Positions 32,444-40,589 of a stretch of DNA of 53,551 bases are shown here, in pieces. The stretch covers positions 1 through 53,551 of the forward strand of contig NZ_JAPPRJ010000004.1 of NCBI RefSeq assembly GCF_026672545.1, in the 5' to 3' direction. Below the pieces are notes generated by a model. The model was not told the DNA's origin, ran no database searches, and saw nothing but the letters and a program-made list of their open reading frames with translations. The position numbers were made by a program, and so were the translations under genes. Every line of letters begins with the position of its first letter. Position 1 is the first letter of the stretch. Origin of the DNA: Rhizobium sp. SL86 (GTDB lineage: Bacteria > Pseudomonadota > Alphaproteobacteria > Rhizobiales > Rhizobiaceae).

Positions 32444-32908
32444 TTAATGAACCTGGTCGAGTAGAGGTGCGATCCTCGGAACTACGGTTTTCCAGCCGCC
32501 GCTCATGTTCGCGTACGCCGTCTCATTGCGCGGAAGTTGGAATCCAGAGTGAACGAGACTGAGCCGCGTGCCATTCGCTGTGGGAGACAAGGTCCAAGTG
32601 ACCACCGTGTCCAGCGGAGAGCCGTATCCGGCGTTCCCTTCGTGCCCGCCCTTCCAGGAGTATGTAAGGCGTTGGTTTGGCACGACCTCCAGGACCTGAC
32701 AATGGATCGTTCCATCCCATTCTCCGGCAGGTTTCGTCTGGAAGGTGAAGCGGGTGCCGGGTACCGGTGCGAATCCGATGGGCGGCATCAGGAAACGGGA
32801 GATTAGATCCCCATCCGTCAACGCCTTCCAGATCACGGCGGCTGCGTGCGGGAAGACTTCCTCGACAACAATGCTGCGAGTGTCGCTGAGTGTGGTGGCG
32901 GCGGTCAT
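32444..32908 (-). CDS. SRPBCC (AHSA1-like) domain protein
   Basis: 154 residues with the AHSA1/START-like pattern: IVVEEVFPHAAAVIWKALTD, GTIHCQVLEVVPNQRLTYSW and VTWTLSPTANGTRLSLVHSG. The hydrophobic cavity of this fold binds a small ligand. ArsR-SRPBCC pairs are a frequent bacterial arrangement. Its start overlaps the arsR-type gene stop (ATGA at 32905-32908). Confidence 0.9.
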   Translation of the reverse strand: MTAATTLSDTRSIVVEEVFPHAAAVIWKALTDGDLISRFLMPPIGFAPVPGTRFTFQTKPAGEWDGTIHCQVLEVVPNQRLTYSWKGGHEGNAGYGSPLDTVVTWTLSPTANGTRLSLVHSGFQLPRNETAYANMSGGWKTVVPRIAPLLDQVH

Positions 32909-33234
32909 TGATCGATCTCCTTGAGGACGGTTCTGAGATTACTGAAGCGGTCGCGCCAGAAGTCGCCGTAATGGCTCATCCAGTCCGCTAGCGGCGTCAG
33001 TCCTTCTGGCTCCACACGATAATAGACATTGCGGCCCTGGGGCCGTTCGGTAACAAGGCCGGCCTGCTTCAAGGTCTTCAGATGCTGCGAGATGGCACCT
33101 TTAGTGACGCCGCTGCCGCGGGTGAGTTCGACTACTGTAATCTCATCCGCGGCGGCGATGCGCTCGTAAACGCTTCGCCGGGTCGGGTCAGATAGAGCGC
33201 GCATGACGTCGTTGATGGAATATATTGTGTTCAT
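32905..33234 (-). CDS. ArsR-family winged-helix regulator
   Basis: 109 residues. MRALSDPTRRSVYERIAAAD, then VVELTRGSGVTKGAISQHLKTLKQAGLV, is the ArsR helix-turn-helix. No cysteine metal site is present, so it belongs to the SRPBCC-linked ArsR type, not the metal sensors. It is the first gene of the operon. Overlapping inverted repeats at 33242-33276 lie directly upstream and are probably its operator. Confidence 0.92.
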   Translation of the reverse strand: MNTIYSINDVMRALSDPTRRSVYERIAAADEITVVELTRGSGVTKGAISQHLKTLKQAGLVTERPQGRNVYYRVEPEGLTPLADWMSHYGDFWRDRFSNLRTVLKEIDQ

Positions 33235-33241
33235 GCAGAAT

Positions 33242-33276
33242 GTTTAGTTCTGACTAAACGGTTAGTCAAGACTAAA
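33242..33276. promoter_or_regulatory. Tandem inverted repeats, ArsR-type operator
   Basis: GTTTAGT-tctg-ACTAAAC (33242-33259) is followed at once by GGTTAGTCAAGACTAAAC, giving two related palindromes within 35 bases. They lie just upstream of the arsR-type ATG and likely overlap its promoter. Confidence 0.65.
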
Positions 33277-33508
33277 CGCTTTGCAGTTGGCTGGGTCGAC
33301 ACCTGCGCTGGGCCGGACCAAGCTGCCATTCCTTTGAACGAAGGGAGTTCGTCTGCAATCATCAGCGGATCTATGACTGCTTGTGGCGCGAGGCGGAAGA
33401 CGCCAGGCCGCCCGAAACGGACCCTCGATTGCATCGGTATTGTGTTCGAATCCCTTGTGATAGGCATTGTCGCCAAGCGCATCTCTCCTTTAGCGAGGAA
33501 CACTATCG

Positions 33509-33901
33509 ATGAAGTGCCTACGCATATATGCCTCGCCGGATGGCGAGTCTCATTTCGATGAAATCGACTTGCCTACGACCAAACGGTCGGTTCATCCGGA
33601 CGCCGTTCCTTTCGATGTCACGGCTAGCTATCCCGCCTCACGCGTCCGCATCACCCATATCCCAGCAGGGATGCGAGAAGTTGCATGGCACAAAGTGCCA
33701 GAATCCGTGCTTACGGTAAGGCTTGATGGTTCGGTAGAATACGAGACCAGTGACGGAGAGGTTCGCCATGTTTCGGCAGGGAGCTTCGTGCTGGTCGAAG
33801 ACACATTTGGCAAAGGTCATCTGTCCCGACACTCCCCGGAAGCTCAGACTGTCATTTGGATTTCGTTGCCGAATGGACTTGAACCGCCAACATCGCAATG
33901 A
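33509..33901 (+). CDS. Cupin-fold protein
   Basis: 130 residues: ITHIPAGMREVAWHKVPESVLTVRLDGSVEYETSDGEVRHVSAGSFVLVEDTFGKGH. This is the two-motif cupin barrel, with a glycine turn (SAGSFVLVED) and a His near the end, but with fewer metal ligands than usual. Function unknown. The start ATG follows GCGAGGAAC. It stands alone on the plus strand, between the arsR operon and the integrase. Confidence 0.75.
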   Translation: MKCLRIYASPDGESHFDEIDLPTTKRSVHPDAVPFDVTASYPASRVRITHIPAGMREVAWHKVPESVLTVRLDGSVEYETSDGEVRHVSAGSFVLVEDTFGKGHLSRHSPEAQTVIWISLPNGLEPPTSQ

Positions 33902-33950
33902 CCGCTGTTGGCGCGTGAGAGACCACCGGCTGTTGCCGATGGTCAATACC

Positions 33951-34571
33951 CTAAAGCTCAATTTGCTCCGCAATTCTAAGGGCGTCGTCTATCTCCACGC
34001 CCAGGTATCGGACGGTGCTTTCGAGCTTCGTGTGACCCAGCAGTATCTGGACCGCCCGAAGATTGCCCGTCTTTTTGTAAATCTGCGCAGCCTTTGTTCT
34101 CCTCATGGAATGGGTGCCATATGCGCTGGCGTCGAGCCCGATTGACGCCACCCACCGGTGAACGATCCGAGCATATTGCCTTGTCGACAAATGCTGCGAG
34201 CTCTTACGGCTGCTTGGAAACAGATAACTGCTGCCATTCCTTCGAACAAAGGGGAGCCACGCGGCGAGCGCCATCTTGGTCTGTTCGGTGACCTCGAATT
34301 GTACGGGTCGCTTCGTCTTCTTCTGGATGATGGTAGCCCGATCGCGGATCGAACTACCGGACCATAAATCCTCAACCTTCAGCTTGACGAGGTCGCAAGC
34401 GCGAAGCTTGCTGTCAATGGCGAGGTTGAAGAGCGCCAGTTCCCGGACCGCGCCCTTCATCTCCAGTCGAACGCGGATCGACCAAACATTCTTCGGCTGA
34501 AGTGGGCGCTTCTGCCCTACCAGAATACCTTTGTTCCATGGATATCGATTACGCAGTACGGCGGTGTCCAT
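33951..34571 (-). CDS. Short tyrosine-type site-specific recombinase
   Basis: 206 residues. Catalytic residues of the family are visible: Arg in AIDSKLRACDL, Lys in IIQKKTKRPV, His-x-x-Arg in THSMRRTKAAQIY, His in LLGHTKLESTVRYL, with Tyr in the same run. It lacks a long N-terminal arm domain but matches a known group of about 200-residue rhizobial integrases. It could have mobilised nearby cargo. It looks complete. The neighbouring 34572-34703 holds nothing clear. Confidence 0.88.
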   Translation of the reverse strand: MDTAVLRNRYPWNKGILVGQKRPLQPKNVWSIRVRLEMKGAVRELALFNLAIDSKLRACDLVKLKVEDLWSGSSIRDRATIIQKKTKRPVQFEVTEQTKMALAAWLPFVRRNGSSYLFPSSRKSSQHLSTRQYARIVHRWVASIGLDASAYGTHSMRRTKAAQIYKKTGNLRAVQILLGHTKLESTVRYLGVEIDDALRIAEQIEL

Positions 34572-34703
34572 GCCAAAGCCTCCGCCACACCTCCCACCGC
34601 GTCGCCTCCGTCAGGCAGCCAAGTTATAGCACGTTTCGTCATCACACGGCCCATTGCGGTCATCCCGCTCTCGGCGAAATGGTAGCGAAAATCCTGATTT
34701 TTG

Positions 34704-34970
34704 TTACAGGGGCGGCAAACGTCGTTTGACGGATGTTCCCTTGATGACGGCGGTACTGGTGACAGCGTGCTCGGAGAGCGCTTCAAGAACATCATCCATC
34801 TGCTCGATCGTATGGACCACGAGGCGGGCAAGGAATGGATCGTCGCCGGTGATCTTGTCGCATTCGACAAATTCCGGGCGCTCTTGAATGAGTCGTTCCA
34901 CGAGGTGGAGTTTGCCGGGCAGCGGCCGGATGCGCACCATCGCCCTGATCTGGTAGCCAATGGCACGAGT
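34704..34970 (-). pseudogene. C-terminal fragment of an Lrp/AsnC-family regulator
   Basis: The minus strand reads IRAMVRIRPLPGKLHLVERL, then CDKITGDDPFLARLVVHTIEQMDDVLEAL, then VIKGTSVKRRLPPL before the stop at 34704. This is the RAM ligand-binding domain of Lrp/AsnC proteins, including the G-D-D-F/PxLA motif. The N-terminal helix-turn-helix is missing. Upstream, coding changes at about 34970 to the ParB-like gene on the other strand, so the gene was cut by a rearrangement. Confidence 0.75.
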
Positions 34971-34979
34971 GAAGGAAGC

Positions 34980-35555
34980 ATGAAGCGCCCGGATCAGTCG
35001 AAGGCGCTGGCAGAATTGGAAGCGATCACCGAGGATATGCAGATCAGCATTCCAAAGAACCCCGCCGATCTGTGGGACTGGTGCATCGATCTGAAACCCG
35101 CGCAGCTGATGGCGCTCCTCGCATTCGCTGCCTCCCGCTCCATCAACGCGGTTGTAGGCAAGAGCAGTTTCCGCACCAAGAAGCAGCTTGCCCATGCCGA
35201 TCAGCTTGGCATGGCGCTTGGCACCGACATGCGCGACTATTTCCAGCCCACCGCCGAAAGCTATTTCGAGCATATGAATCGCAGCAGCATTCAGGCGGCG
35301 GTTGCCGAAGTGAAGGGCGAAGACTTCGCCAAGGGCATTGCTGCCATGAAGAAGAAGGATGCAGCCGCCTATGCCGAAAGCGCCCTCAAAGGGTCCGACT
35401 GGCTCCCTGCCCCGCTTCTCTTCGTTCAGCCGGTGAGCGAGATCGACGTCGATGCGTCGCCCGACGATGCCGACGACGAGGAAACAGACATCGAGGAGCA
35501 CGGCGAAGAGCGTGCTTCCGCAGAGATCATCCAGTTCCCCGAGGCGGCTGCATAA
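34980..35555 (+). pseudogene. C-terminal part of a large ParB-like plasmid protein
   Basis: 191 residues: EAITEDMQISIPKNPADLWD, LMALLAFAASRSINAVVGKS, DMRDYFQPTAESYFEHMNRS, IQAAVAEVKGEDFAKGIAAM, then WLPAPLLF and an acidic tail. This is the tail of the roughly 650-700-residue ParB/RepB/Spo0J-like proteins found on rhizobial plasmids, whose ParB nuclease-fold N-terminus is missing. An ATG at 34980 with AAGGA upstream could let the tail be translated by itself. The cut coincides with the cut Lrp gene. Confidence 0.68.
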
Positions 35556-35696
35556 GCAGCCGTCGCCGGTCGCGACCGGCTCCCCATTCGCCCCTGCTGT
35601 TTGTCAGTTGAGGGGCGCCCACGCCCCTGCCCCTCAAACTCCCCACCCACCCGGCGCCGGCACAAATCGTGATCGGTTGCGCTCAAGAGGTATGTC

Positions 35697-36029
35697 ATGT
35701 TTTCGAAGATTGCCGTTCGAACGCTCGTTGCAGGTATCGCGCTCATTTCCACTTCATCGTCCGCATCGACTGATCCTGCGATTGCAGCGGGCCTCTTTTG
35801 GGCCGCCGTCGCCGCCGTCGAAGACCGGTGCGAGCGATATTCGTCAGTTGTCGAAGCGTTCGCCTGGGACCGCTTCTCGGACCAAGAATATGGCCGTGTG
35901 ATTGAAGCCGCTCGCATTCACAAGCCGTTCGTCGTCGCGTTGATCAGCAATCTGTCTTGCTACGGAGCCGCTTCCTATGTCGCCGCGATGGCCAATGTTT
36001 CGCCCGCAAGGTTGTGGGAGATCCGGTAG
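35697..36029 (+). CDS. Small secreted hypothetical protein
   Basis: 110 residues with a signal peptide (MFSKIAVRTLVAGIALISTS, cut near SSSA). The mature part is DPAIAAGLFWAAVAAVEDRCERYSSVVEAF and then FVVALISNLSCYGAASYV, with two cysteines that could pair in the periplasm. No family recognised. It follows the ParB-like fragment on the same strand, an arrangement often seen on rhizobial plasmids. Confidence 0.65.
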   Translation: MFSKIAVRTLVAGIALISTSSSASTDPAIAAGLFWAAVAAVEDRCERYSSVVEAFAWDRFSDQEYGRVIEAARIHKPFVVALISNLSCYGAASYVAAMANVSPARLWEIR

Positions 36030-36560
36030 GCCGAAACAAGGATTCGGCGTTCCAAGGCGTTAGTTTCGGGACGGACGAATCCTTGGCCATCGCGTGGTCG
36101 TCGACTGCTCCTCCGCGTGCAGGCACCTGCTCAACTCGCCACTAAGTCGGCCCCGCAGACGAATGCGCGAACGGTCGTGATATCCTTTTAAGACGCCTTG
36201 TTATCCAAATTTTCCTTGGTCAATTTTATCATTCTTCCAATCGTCAGAGATATTAACGATATAAATCAATTTGTTATCTGTTCTCCCTCAACGGAAGCTT
36301 GATGTTTCGGAAGTTATTGATCAAAGCAATTTGATTGTTTAGAGTCCGACTCGGGTAGACACTACAGCGTCTATTCCGTTTTGAGCAAAGGAACCTTCAA
36401 CCGACCAGAAACGCAAAACCGCTCCCGAACCAGTCCGGAAGCGGCTGAGTAGAATTGTATTTAAGCACTACATTTTTCTCACTCTTCCGCTCCAATGTCA
36501 ATGACTTGCGTCAGTTCGGCGAACGCTTCCGCTTTGCCTGGTCTTCGAATTTGGAGATAG
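36030..36560. other. AT-rich leader of the solo repC, possible control region
   Basis: The stretch 36180-36400 is clearly AT-richer than the rest of the window. It contains no gene. Its 3' part holds a minus-strand terminator-like hairpin (36419-36444) and a minus-strand TTGACA (complement of 36496-36501), the expected parts of an antisense RNA that controls the downstream repC. Confidence 0.55.
36412..36480 (-). ncRNA. Candidate antisense (ct) RNA controlling the solo repC
   Basis: On the minus strand CCGCTTCCG and CGGGAGCGG (36419-36444) pair into a GC stem followed by TTTTG, a rho-independent terminator shape. A TTGACA -35 candidate lies about 55 bases before it. The position, in the leader just before repC, matches the small countertranscribed incompatibility RNA of repABC replicons. 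The 5' end is an estimate. Confidence 0.5.
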
Positions 36561-37838
36561 GTGACAGTGAATACCGAAGTCCACCGCAAGCGCCCGATCG
36601 GGCGGAAAATGACACCTGAAAGGCTTAAGTACATCACACTGTCCCAGTCCGTTATTATGGGGTCAGTGCAGCGTTTCGAGCTTTCTACATTGGCCAAATC
36701 ATTGCCCTGCACCGGCATCATAAACGGCACTGAAGCTCACTTATTGCTAACGTTGATCAACACTACCGGAAAAGAAGCGTTCGAGTCAGGGGGAATGCCG
36801 ATCGTCTTCAAATCCAATCGCCAGCTTGCCTTCGAAATTAATAGATCGGAGAGCCGTGTCAGCTTTCTGTTGTCACGCCTTTTCGATCGTGGACTGATTT
36901 CGATGCAGGACAGTGGAAACTACAAGCGCTACGGTTACATGTCGGTTGATCGAAAAGATGATGCATGCGGCATCGATTTGAGGATTCTGGTTGCCCGGTA
37001 TGATGAGCTGAGAGATCTCGTACATCGGGCTCGTTTGGAGCAGTCGGATCGCGTCTCAGCATTTCGTCGCTATCGCGGCGCCCTTAGAGCTGCTCAGGCT
37101 GCCCTTGCAGAAACCGCTTCTCTTTCGGCGCGTAACCGCGGATTGTTTGTCACCCGCATCGGGAAAATAGCTGAATTAGTGCGCAAGGGTGCATCTGGCC
37201 CGGTTCTTCGTCGAGCCGGTGAGATCCTCAATCGCATTGCGGCTCGTATTATAAGCACCAACGTACCCTCAACCGGCGAGGTGTATGAAGATAAAACAAT
37301 CTGCCTGCAGCGTGAAAACGAGATGCACATACATATTACAAAACCACATCTCTTGGTTCCCTGTAAGGATGAATTGCATTCGGCTAACGCCGAACAAATT
37401 AGGGCGCTAGACGCTGGCTCCGCCAGCGAAGGGGCTTTTGAGGGAAGCCTGAGCGAGCTTCCGCGCCAAAGCAATGGGCAACAGCAGCTGCGGCCTTCAC
37501 TCGTGGCGCTAGCGGACGTGTGGCGAGCCACACCGAGCCTCGCCGAATACGGCTACCAGCCGCCGACCAGTTGGGCTGACCTCAAACTGATTGCTCCAAA
37601 ACTTTGCCGCATCGCAGGTGTGTCGGAGGACGCGCGTCAGCGCGCCGTTGAGCGTATGGGCGAGCAGGCGGCTGCGGTTGCGATCGCTCTCACCTTTGAG
37701 AAGTTCACACGGGCCGAAATTAGCTCGCCCGGCGGGTATTTGCGGGCCATGACTGATCGCGCCATGAACGGAGCGCTTCATTTGAACCGCTCGGTTTTTG
37801 GGCTCGCAGCCCGCAACGCGATGGGGAGGTCGACTTGA
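36561..37838 (+). CDS. repC: RepC replication initiator, solo copy
   Basis: 425 residues with the RepC two-domain layout. The N-terminal winged-helix DNA-binding domain contains IVFKSNRQLAFEINRSESRVSFLLSRLFDRGLI (the PSN-type recognition helix) and GYMSVDRKDDACGIDLRILVARYDELRDL. The C-terminal domain contains TPSLAEYGYQPPTSWADLKLIAPKLCRI and ISSPGGYLRAMTDRA. RepC binds an origin usually inside its own gene and starts replication. GTG at 36561 follows GGAG. It is not preceded by its own repAB but sits 250 bases upstream of a full repABC. The sequence diverges clearly from the second RepC, so this is not a recent duplication. Confidence 0.9.
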   Translation: MTVNTEVHRKRPIGRKMTPERLKYITLSQSVIMGSVQRFELSTLAKSLPCTGIINGTEAHLLLTLINTTGKEAFESGGMPIVFKSNRQLAFEINRSESRVSFLLSRLFDRGLISMQDSGNYKRYGYMSVDRKDDACGIDLRILVARYDELRDLVHRARLEQSDRVSAFRRYRGALRAAQAALAETASLSARNRGLFVTRIGKIAELVRKGASGPVLRRAGEILNRIAARIISTNVPSTGEVYEDKTICLQRENEMHIHITKPHLLVPCKDELHSANAEQIRALDAGSASEGAFEGSLSELPRQSNGQQQLRPSLVALADVWRATPSLAEYGYQPPTSWADLKLIAPKLCRIAGVSEDARQRAVERMGEQAAAVAIALTFEKFTRAEISSPGGYLRAMTDRAMNGALHLNRSVFGLAARNAMGRST

Positions 37839-37990
37839 GGACATCCGCCTTATTGGAGCCGGACTGGTTCCGCTTCTCGTCGCCGCGTCAACTCCTTTGG
37901 CCGAGTGTTCACGTCGCGCGCAGGTGATCGACAGCGATGGATTCAGCAACCGTCAGCAAAGGCTCCTCATCGCGGCGATAGAGGCACAAA

Positions 37991-38006
37991 GTTTACTGCA
38001 GTAAAC
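37991..38006. promoter_or_regulatory. parS-like centromere site
   Basis: GTTTACTGCAGTAAAC is a perfect 16-bp palindrome that fits the repABC parS consensus GTTNNCNGCNGNNAAC. It lies between the solo repC and repA, where RepB would bind for partition and repression of repA. Confidence 0.85.
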
Positions 38007-38135
38007 TCAATCCTCGACTGGGATCCCGCGTTAGCTTTTCGTTAACCCTCTTTCCCTTGCCAGGCAGGCAGAATCGGAGCTAAATGCGGTTCTGTGGCTC
38101 GTGTGAGCTTTAAATCGCATCTAGGGTTTTTGGCA

Positions 38136-39350
38136 ATGAATTTGGCTTCAATCGAAAAGGCGGCAATTACTGACGTTGATCAATTGATCATCGGGCAGGC
38201 TCAAGAACTGTCTGAGAAATTGAAGCAGCACCGACTCGAGATGTATCCACCGCGTGCACAAAAAGATCTCCGGGAGTTTCAGCTTGCTGAGGCTGCGCGA
38301 TTTATAGGAGTAACGAGCGGCTACCTCAAGAACCTTTCGCTCGAAGGCAAAGGTCCGCAGCCCCAGGTGACTGCGTCGGGGCGCCGATCCTATACTGCGA
38401 TGCAGATGGAGGAGATGAGGCAGTTCCTCGAACATAGTGCTCGCTCGGGCATGCACTATGTTCCCCATAGGCGACTCGGTGAAAAGCTGCAGGTGATCGC
38501 CGTCGTTAACTTCAAGGGGGGCAGTGGAAAAACAACGACAGCAGCACACCTAAGTCAATTTCTTGCATTGTCTGGACACCGCGTGCTGGCTGTCGATCTC
38601 GATCCTCAAGCATCCCTTTCAGCTATTCACGGTTTTCAGCCGGAATTCGATGTCGGCGCGAACGAGACGCTTTACGGTGCGATTCGTTACGATGATCAGC
38701 AGCGTCCTCTAAGCGATATTATCCGAAAGACCAACTTCCCGAACCTCGATTTGGTGCCTGGCAATCTTGAATTGATGGAGTTCGAACACGACACGCCCCG
38801 CATCCTTGCCCAAGGCCATGGACAAAACTACGGGCGCATTTTCTTTGCACGGCTAGATGAAGCCCTGTCATCTGTTGCAGACGCTTACGACGTAGTGATC
38901 ATCGACTGCCCTCCCCAGCTAGGCTTTTTGACGATGAGCGCGATCTGCGCCGCTACAGCCGTCTTGATTACAGTCCATCCACAAATGCTGGACGTGATGA
39001 GCATGTGCCAGTTCCTTCAGATGCTTGGCGACATTCTCAGCACACTGAAAAACGTTGGCGGCAATATGAACCTTGATTGGCTGCGTTATTTGGTTACCCG
39101 GTATGATCCCCAAGACGGACCGCAGACCCAAATGGTGGCTTTCATGCGTGCGATGTTCAAGAACCACGTCCTGGTCAACCCCATGCTGCGAAGCGTAGCG
39201 ATTTCAGATGCGGCTATGACCAACCAGACGCTTTACGAGGTTGAGCGATCGGCTTTCACTCGTTCAACTTACGACCGAGCGATTGAAGCAATGGATGCGG
39301 TCAACGGCGAGGTCCTAGAGCTGATTTATAAGGCTTGGGGGAGAAAGTGA
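38136..39350 (+). CDS. repA: RepA partition ATPase (ParA-type)
   Basis: 404 residues from ATG 38136; the frame opens with GTG at 38094. The N-terminal part carries a winged-helix segment (AEAARFIGVTSGYLKNLSLEG). The ATPase has the deviant Walker A VNFKGGSGKTTTAAHL, VDLDPQASLSAI (A') and DVVIIDCPPQLGFL (Walker B). RepA segregates the plasmid with RepB and parS and represses the repABC promoter. The stop is followed by a second parS and then repB. No damage visible. Confidence 0.95.
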   Translation: MNLASIEKAAITDVDQLIIGQAQELSEKLKQHRLEMYPPRAQKDLREFQLAEAARFIGVTSGYLKNLSLEGKGPQPQVTASGRRSYTAMQMEEMRQFLEHSARSGMHYVPHRRLGEKLQVIAVVNFKGGSGKTTTAAHLSQFLALSGHRVLAVDLDPQASLSAIHGFQPEFDVGANETLYGAIRYDDQQRPLSDIIRKTNFPNLDLVPGNLELMEFEHDTPRILAQGHGQNYGRIFFARLDEALSSVADAYDVVIIDCPPQLGFLTMSAICAATAVLITVHPQMLDVMSMCQFLQMLGDILSTLKNVGGNMNLDWLRYLVTRYDPQDGPQTQMVAFMRAMFKNHVLVNPMLRSVAISDAAMTNQTLYEVERSAFTRSTYDRAIEAMDAVNGEVLELIYKAWGRK

Positions 39351-39360
39351 TGTTGACCGA

Positions 39361-39376
39361 GTTTACCGCAGTAAAC
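39361..39376. promoter_or_regulatory. Second parS-like site, between repA and repB
   Basis: GTTTACCGCAGTAAAC differs from the site at 37991 in one base and fits the same repABC parS consensus. It sits in the 45-base gap between repA and repB, just before the ribosome-binding site of repB. Confidence 0.85.
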
Positions 39377-39395
39377 TTTGGGGAGGAAAAAAAGC

Positions 39396-40433
39396 GTGGC
39401 CCGTAAAAATTTGCTGTCGAACCTCATCACCGACAAGGAGCCGACATCGGTTGGTAACGATGATCAGAAGCGGCAGGAAGTTCTACGCCCTGCTACACGA
39501 GGAATCGGCGCTTTGGGTGCCGTAACTAGGAGTATTGATGAGCTCGCTGCGCGAGCAGATGCAGCCCGCGAAATGGAGCAAAGGTTGGCGAGCGGTGATA
39601 CCGTCGTAGACCTTGATACCGAACTGATTGACAGTTCATTTATCCAAGACCGCGTTGAAATGGATGAAGACAAACTCCGTGAGCTGGTCGAAGCAATAAA
39701 GATCCGTGGTCAAGATTCTCCCATTCTAGTCCGGCCGCATCCGAGCAAGCACGGGCATTTCCAAACCGTCTTCGGCCATCGTCGCCTTCGTGCAGCCCGT
39801 GAACTTGGGATTCCAGTCAAGGCTGTTGTCAAGACACTGGAAGACCGTGATCATGTGATCGCACAGGGTCAAGAAAACTCCCAGCGTTCAGACCTGTCGT
39901 TTATCGAGCGAGCAATGTTTGCCCGCAATTTGGAAGCTACAGGGTTCGCCCGTGACACGGTCATGCTGGCGCTGGGAGCAGACAAGACCACAGTGTCCAA
40001 AATGCTCTCGGCTATCGAACGGTTTCCTGCAGACCTCCTCAACACCGTTAAGGCTGCAAGGGCACCTGGGAGGGACCGATGGTATGCGCTTGGTGCAGCC
40101 TTGGCGACAGAGGAATTGGCGGATAAGGCGCGCTCCGTGATTCGGCAGGATGGTTTCCTTGCCGCGACGCCTGAAGAGCGCTTCGAGCTTCTTGAGCGGC
40201 TGCTGAGTGGGAAGCCACCCGCCAATCATACTGATAAGTCGGAGGAAAAGACCTGGGTAAGCAATGGAAAGGCCGTGCGTGCGTCGATCAAGGAAGTAGG
40301 AAGACGGGTGACTATCTCACTGAAGTCTCCCAAGGACTCGGATAAGGCTACTGCTTTCGGTGCGTACTTGACGCAAAATCTCGACAAGCTCTTTGAGGCT
40401 TTCGAGCAGGATCAACGAAAAACTGGAGACTGA
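39396..40433 (+). CDS. repB: RepB partition protein (ParB-type)
   Basis: 345 residues. The ParB-type N-terminal region has PILVRPHPSKHGHFQTVFGHRRLRAARELG and GQENSQRSDLSFIERAMFA. A helix-turn-helix follows (VMLALGADKTTVSKMLSAIERF). It binds the parS palindromes and works with RepA. The start is set at GTG 39396 because GGGAGG at 39381-39386 is correctly spaced before it; the longer frame to 39378 would include that site. Confidence 0.95.
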   Translation: MARKNLLSNLITDKEPTSVGNDDQKRQEVLRPATRGIGALGAVTRSIDELAARADAAREMEQRLASGDTVVDLDTELIDSSFIQDRVEMDEDKLRELVEAIKIRGQDSPILVRPHPSKHGHFQTVFGHRRLRAARELGIPVKAVVKTLEDRDHVIAQGQENSQRSDLSFIERAMFARNLEATGFARDTVMLALGADKTTVSKMLSAIERFPADLLNTVKAARAPGRDRWYALGAALATEELADKARSVIRQDGFLAATPEERFELLERLLSGKPPANHTDKSEEKTWVSNGKAVRASIKEVGRRVTISLKSPKDSDKATAFGAYLTQNLDKLFEAFEQDQRKTGD

Positions 40434-40442
40434 ACAGCAAAA

Positions 40443-40495
40443 GAAAAAGGCCCCCAAACGGTCGCCCGTGGAAGCCTTCCTCGTATTCTGTAGCA
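40443..40495 (-). ncRNA. Countertranscribed RNA between repB and repC
   Basis: On the minus strand the hairpin AAGGC...GCCTT (40447-40478) is followed by TTTTTCTTTT, a rho-independent terminator. TTGACT (complement of 40525-40530) with GATTCT 17 bases on (complement of 40502-40507) makes a plausible promoter, so the RNA would be about 50 bases. RepABC plasmids encode exactly such an RNA here; it limits repC translation and determines incompatibility. Confidence 0.75.
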
Positions 40496-40589
40496 AGACC
40501 GAGAATCGCATTTCCACGAATCCCAGTCAAGAGTCTTTGGCATCGTTTTGGTGAGCGGATTTCTTTTGCCTGAAGAAAGGTGAAGGAAT

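Noticed and set aside
33325..34265. Near-identical 24-base strings CTGCCATTCCTTTGAACGAA and CTGCCATTCCTTCGAACAAA near 33332 and 34236
   Set aside because: One is inside the integrase coding region and the other in a gap; too short and isolated to support a mobile repeat or attachment-site pair without a search.
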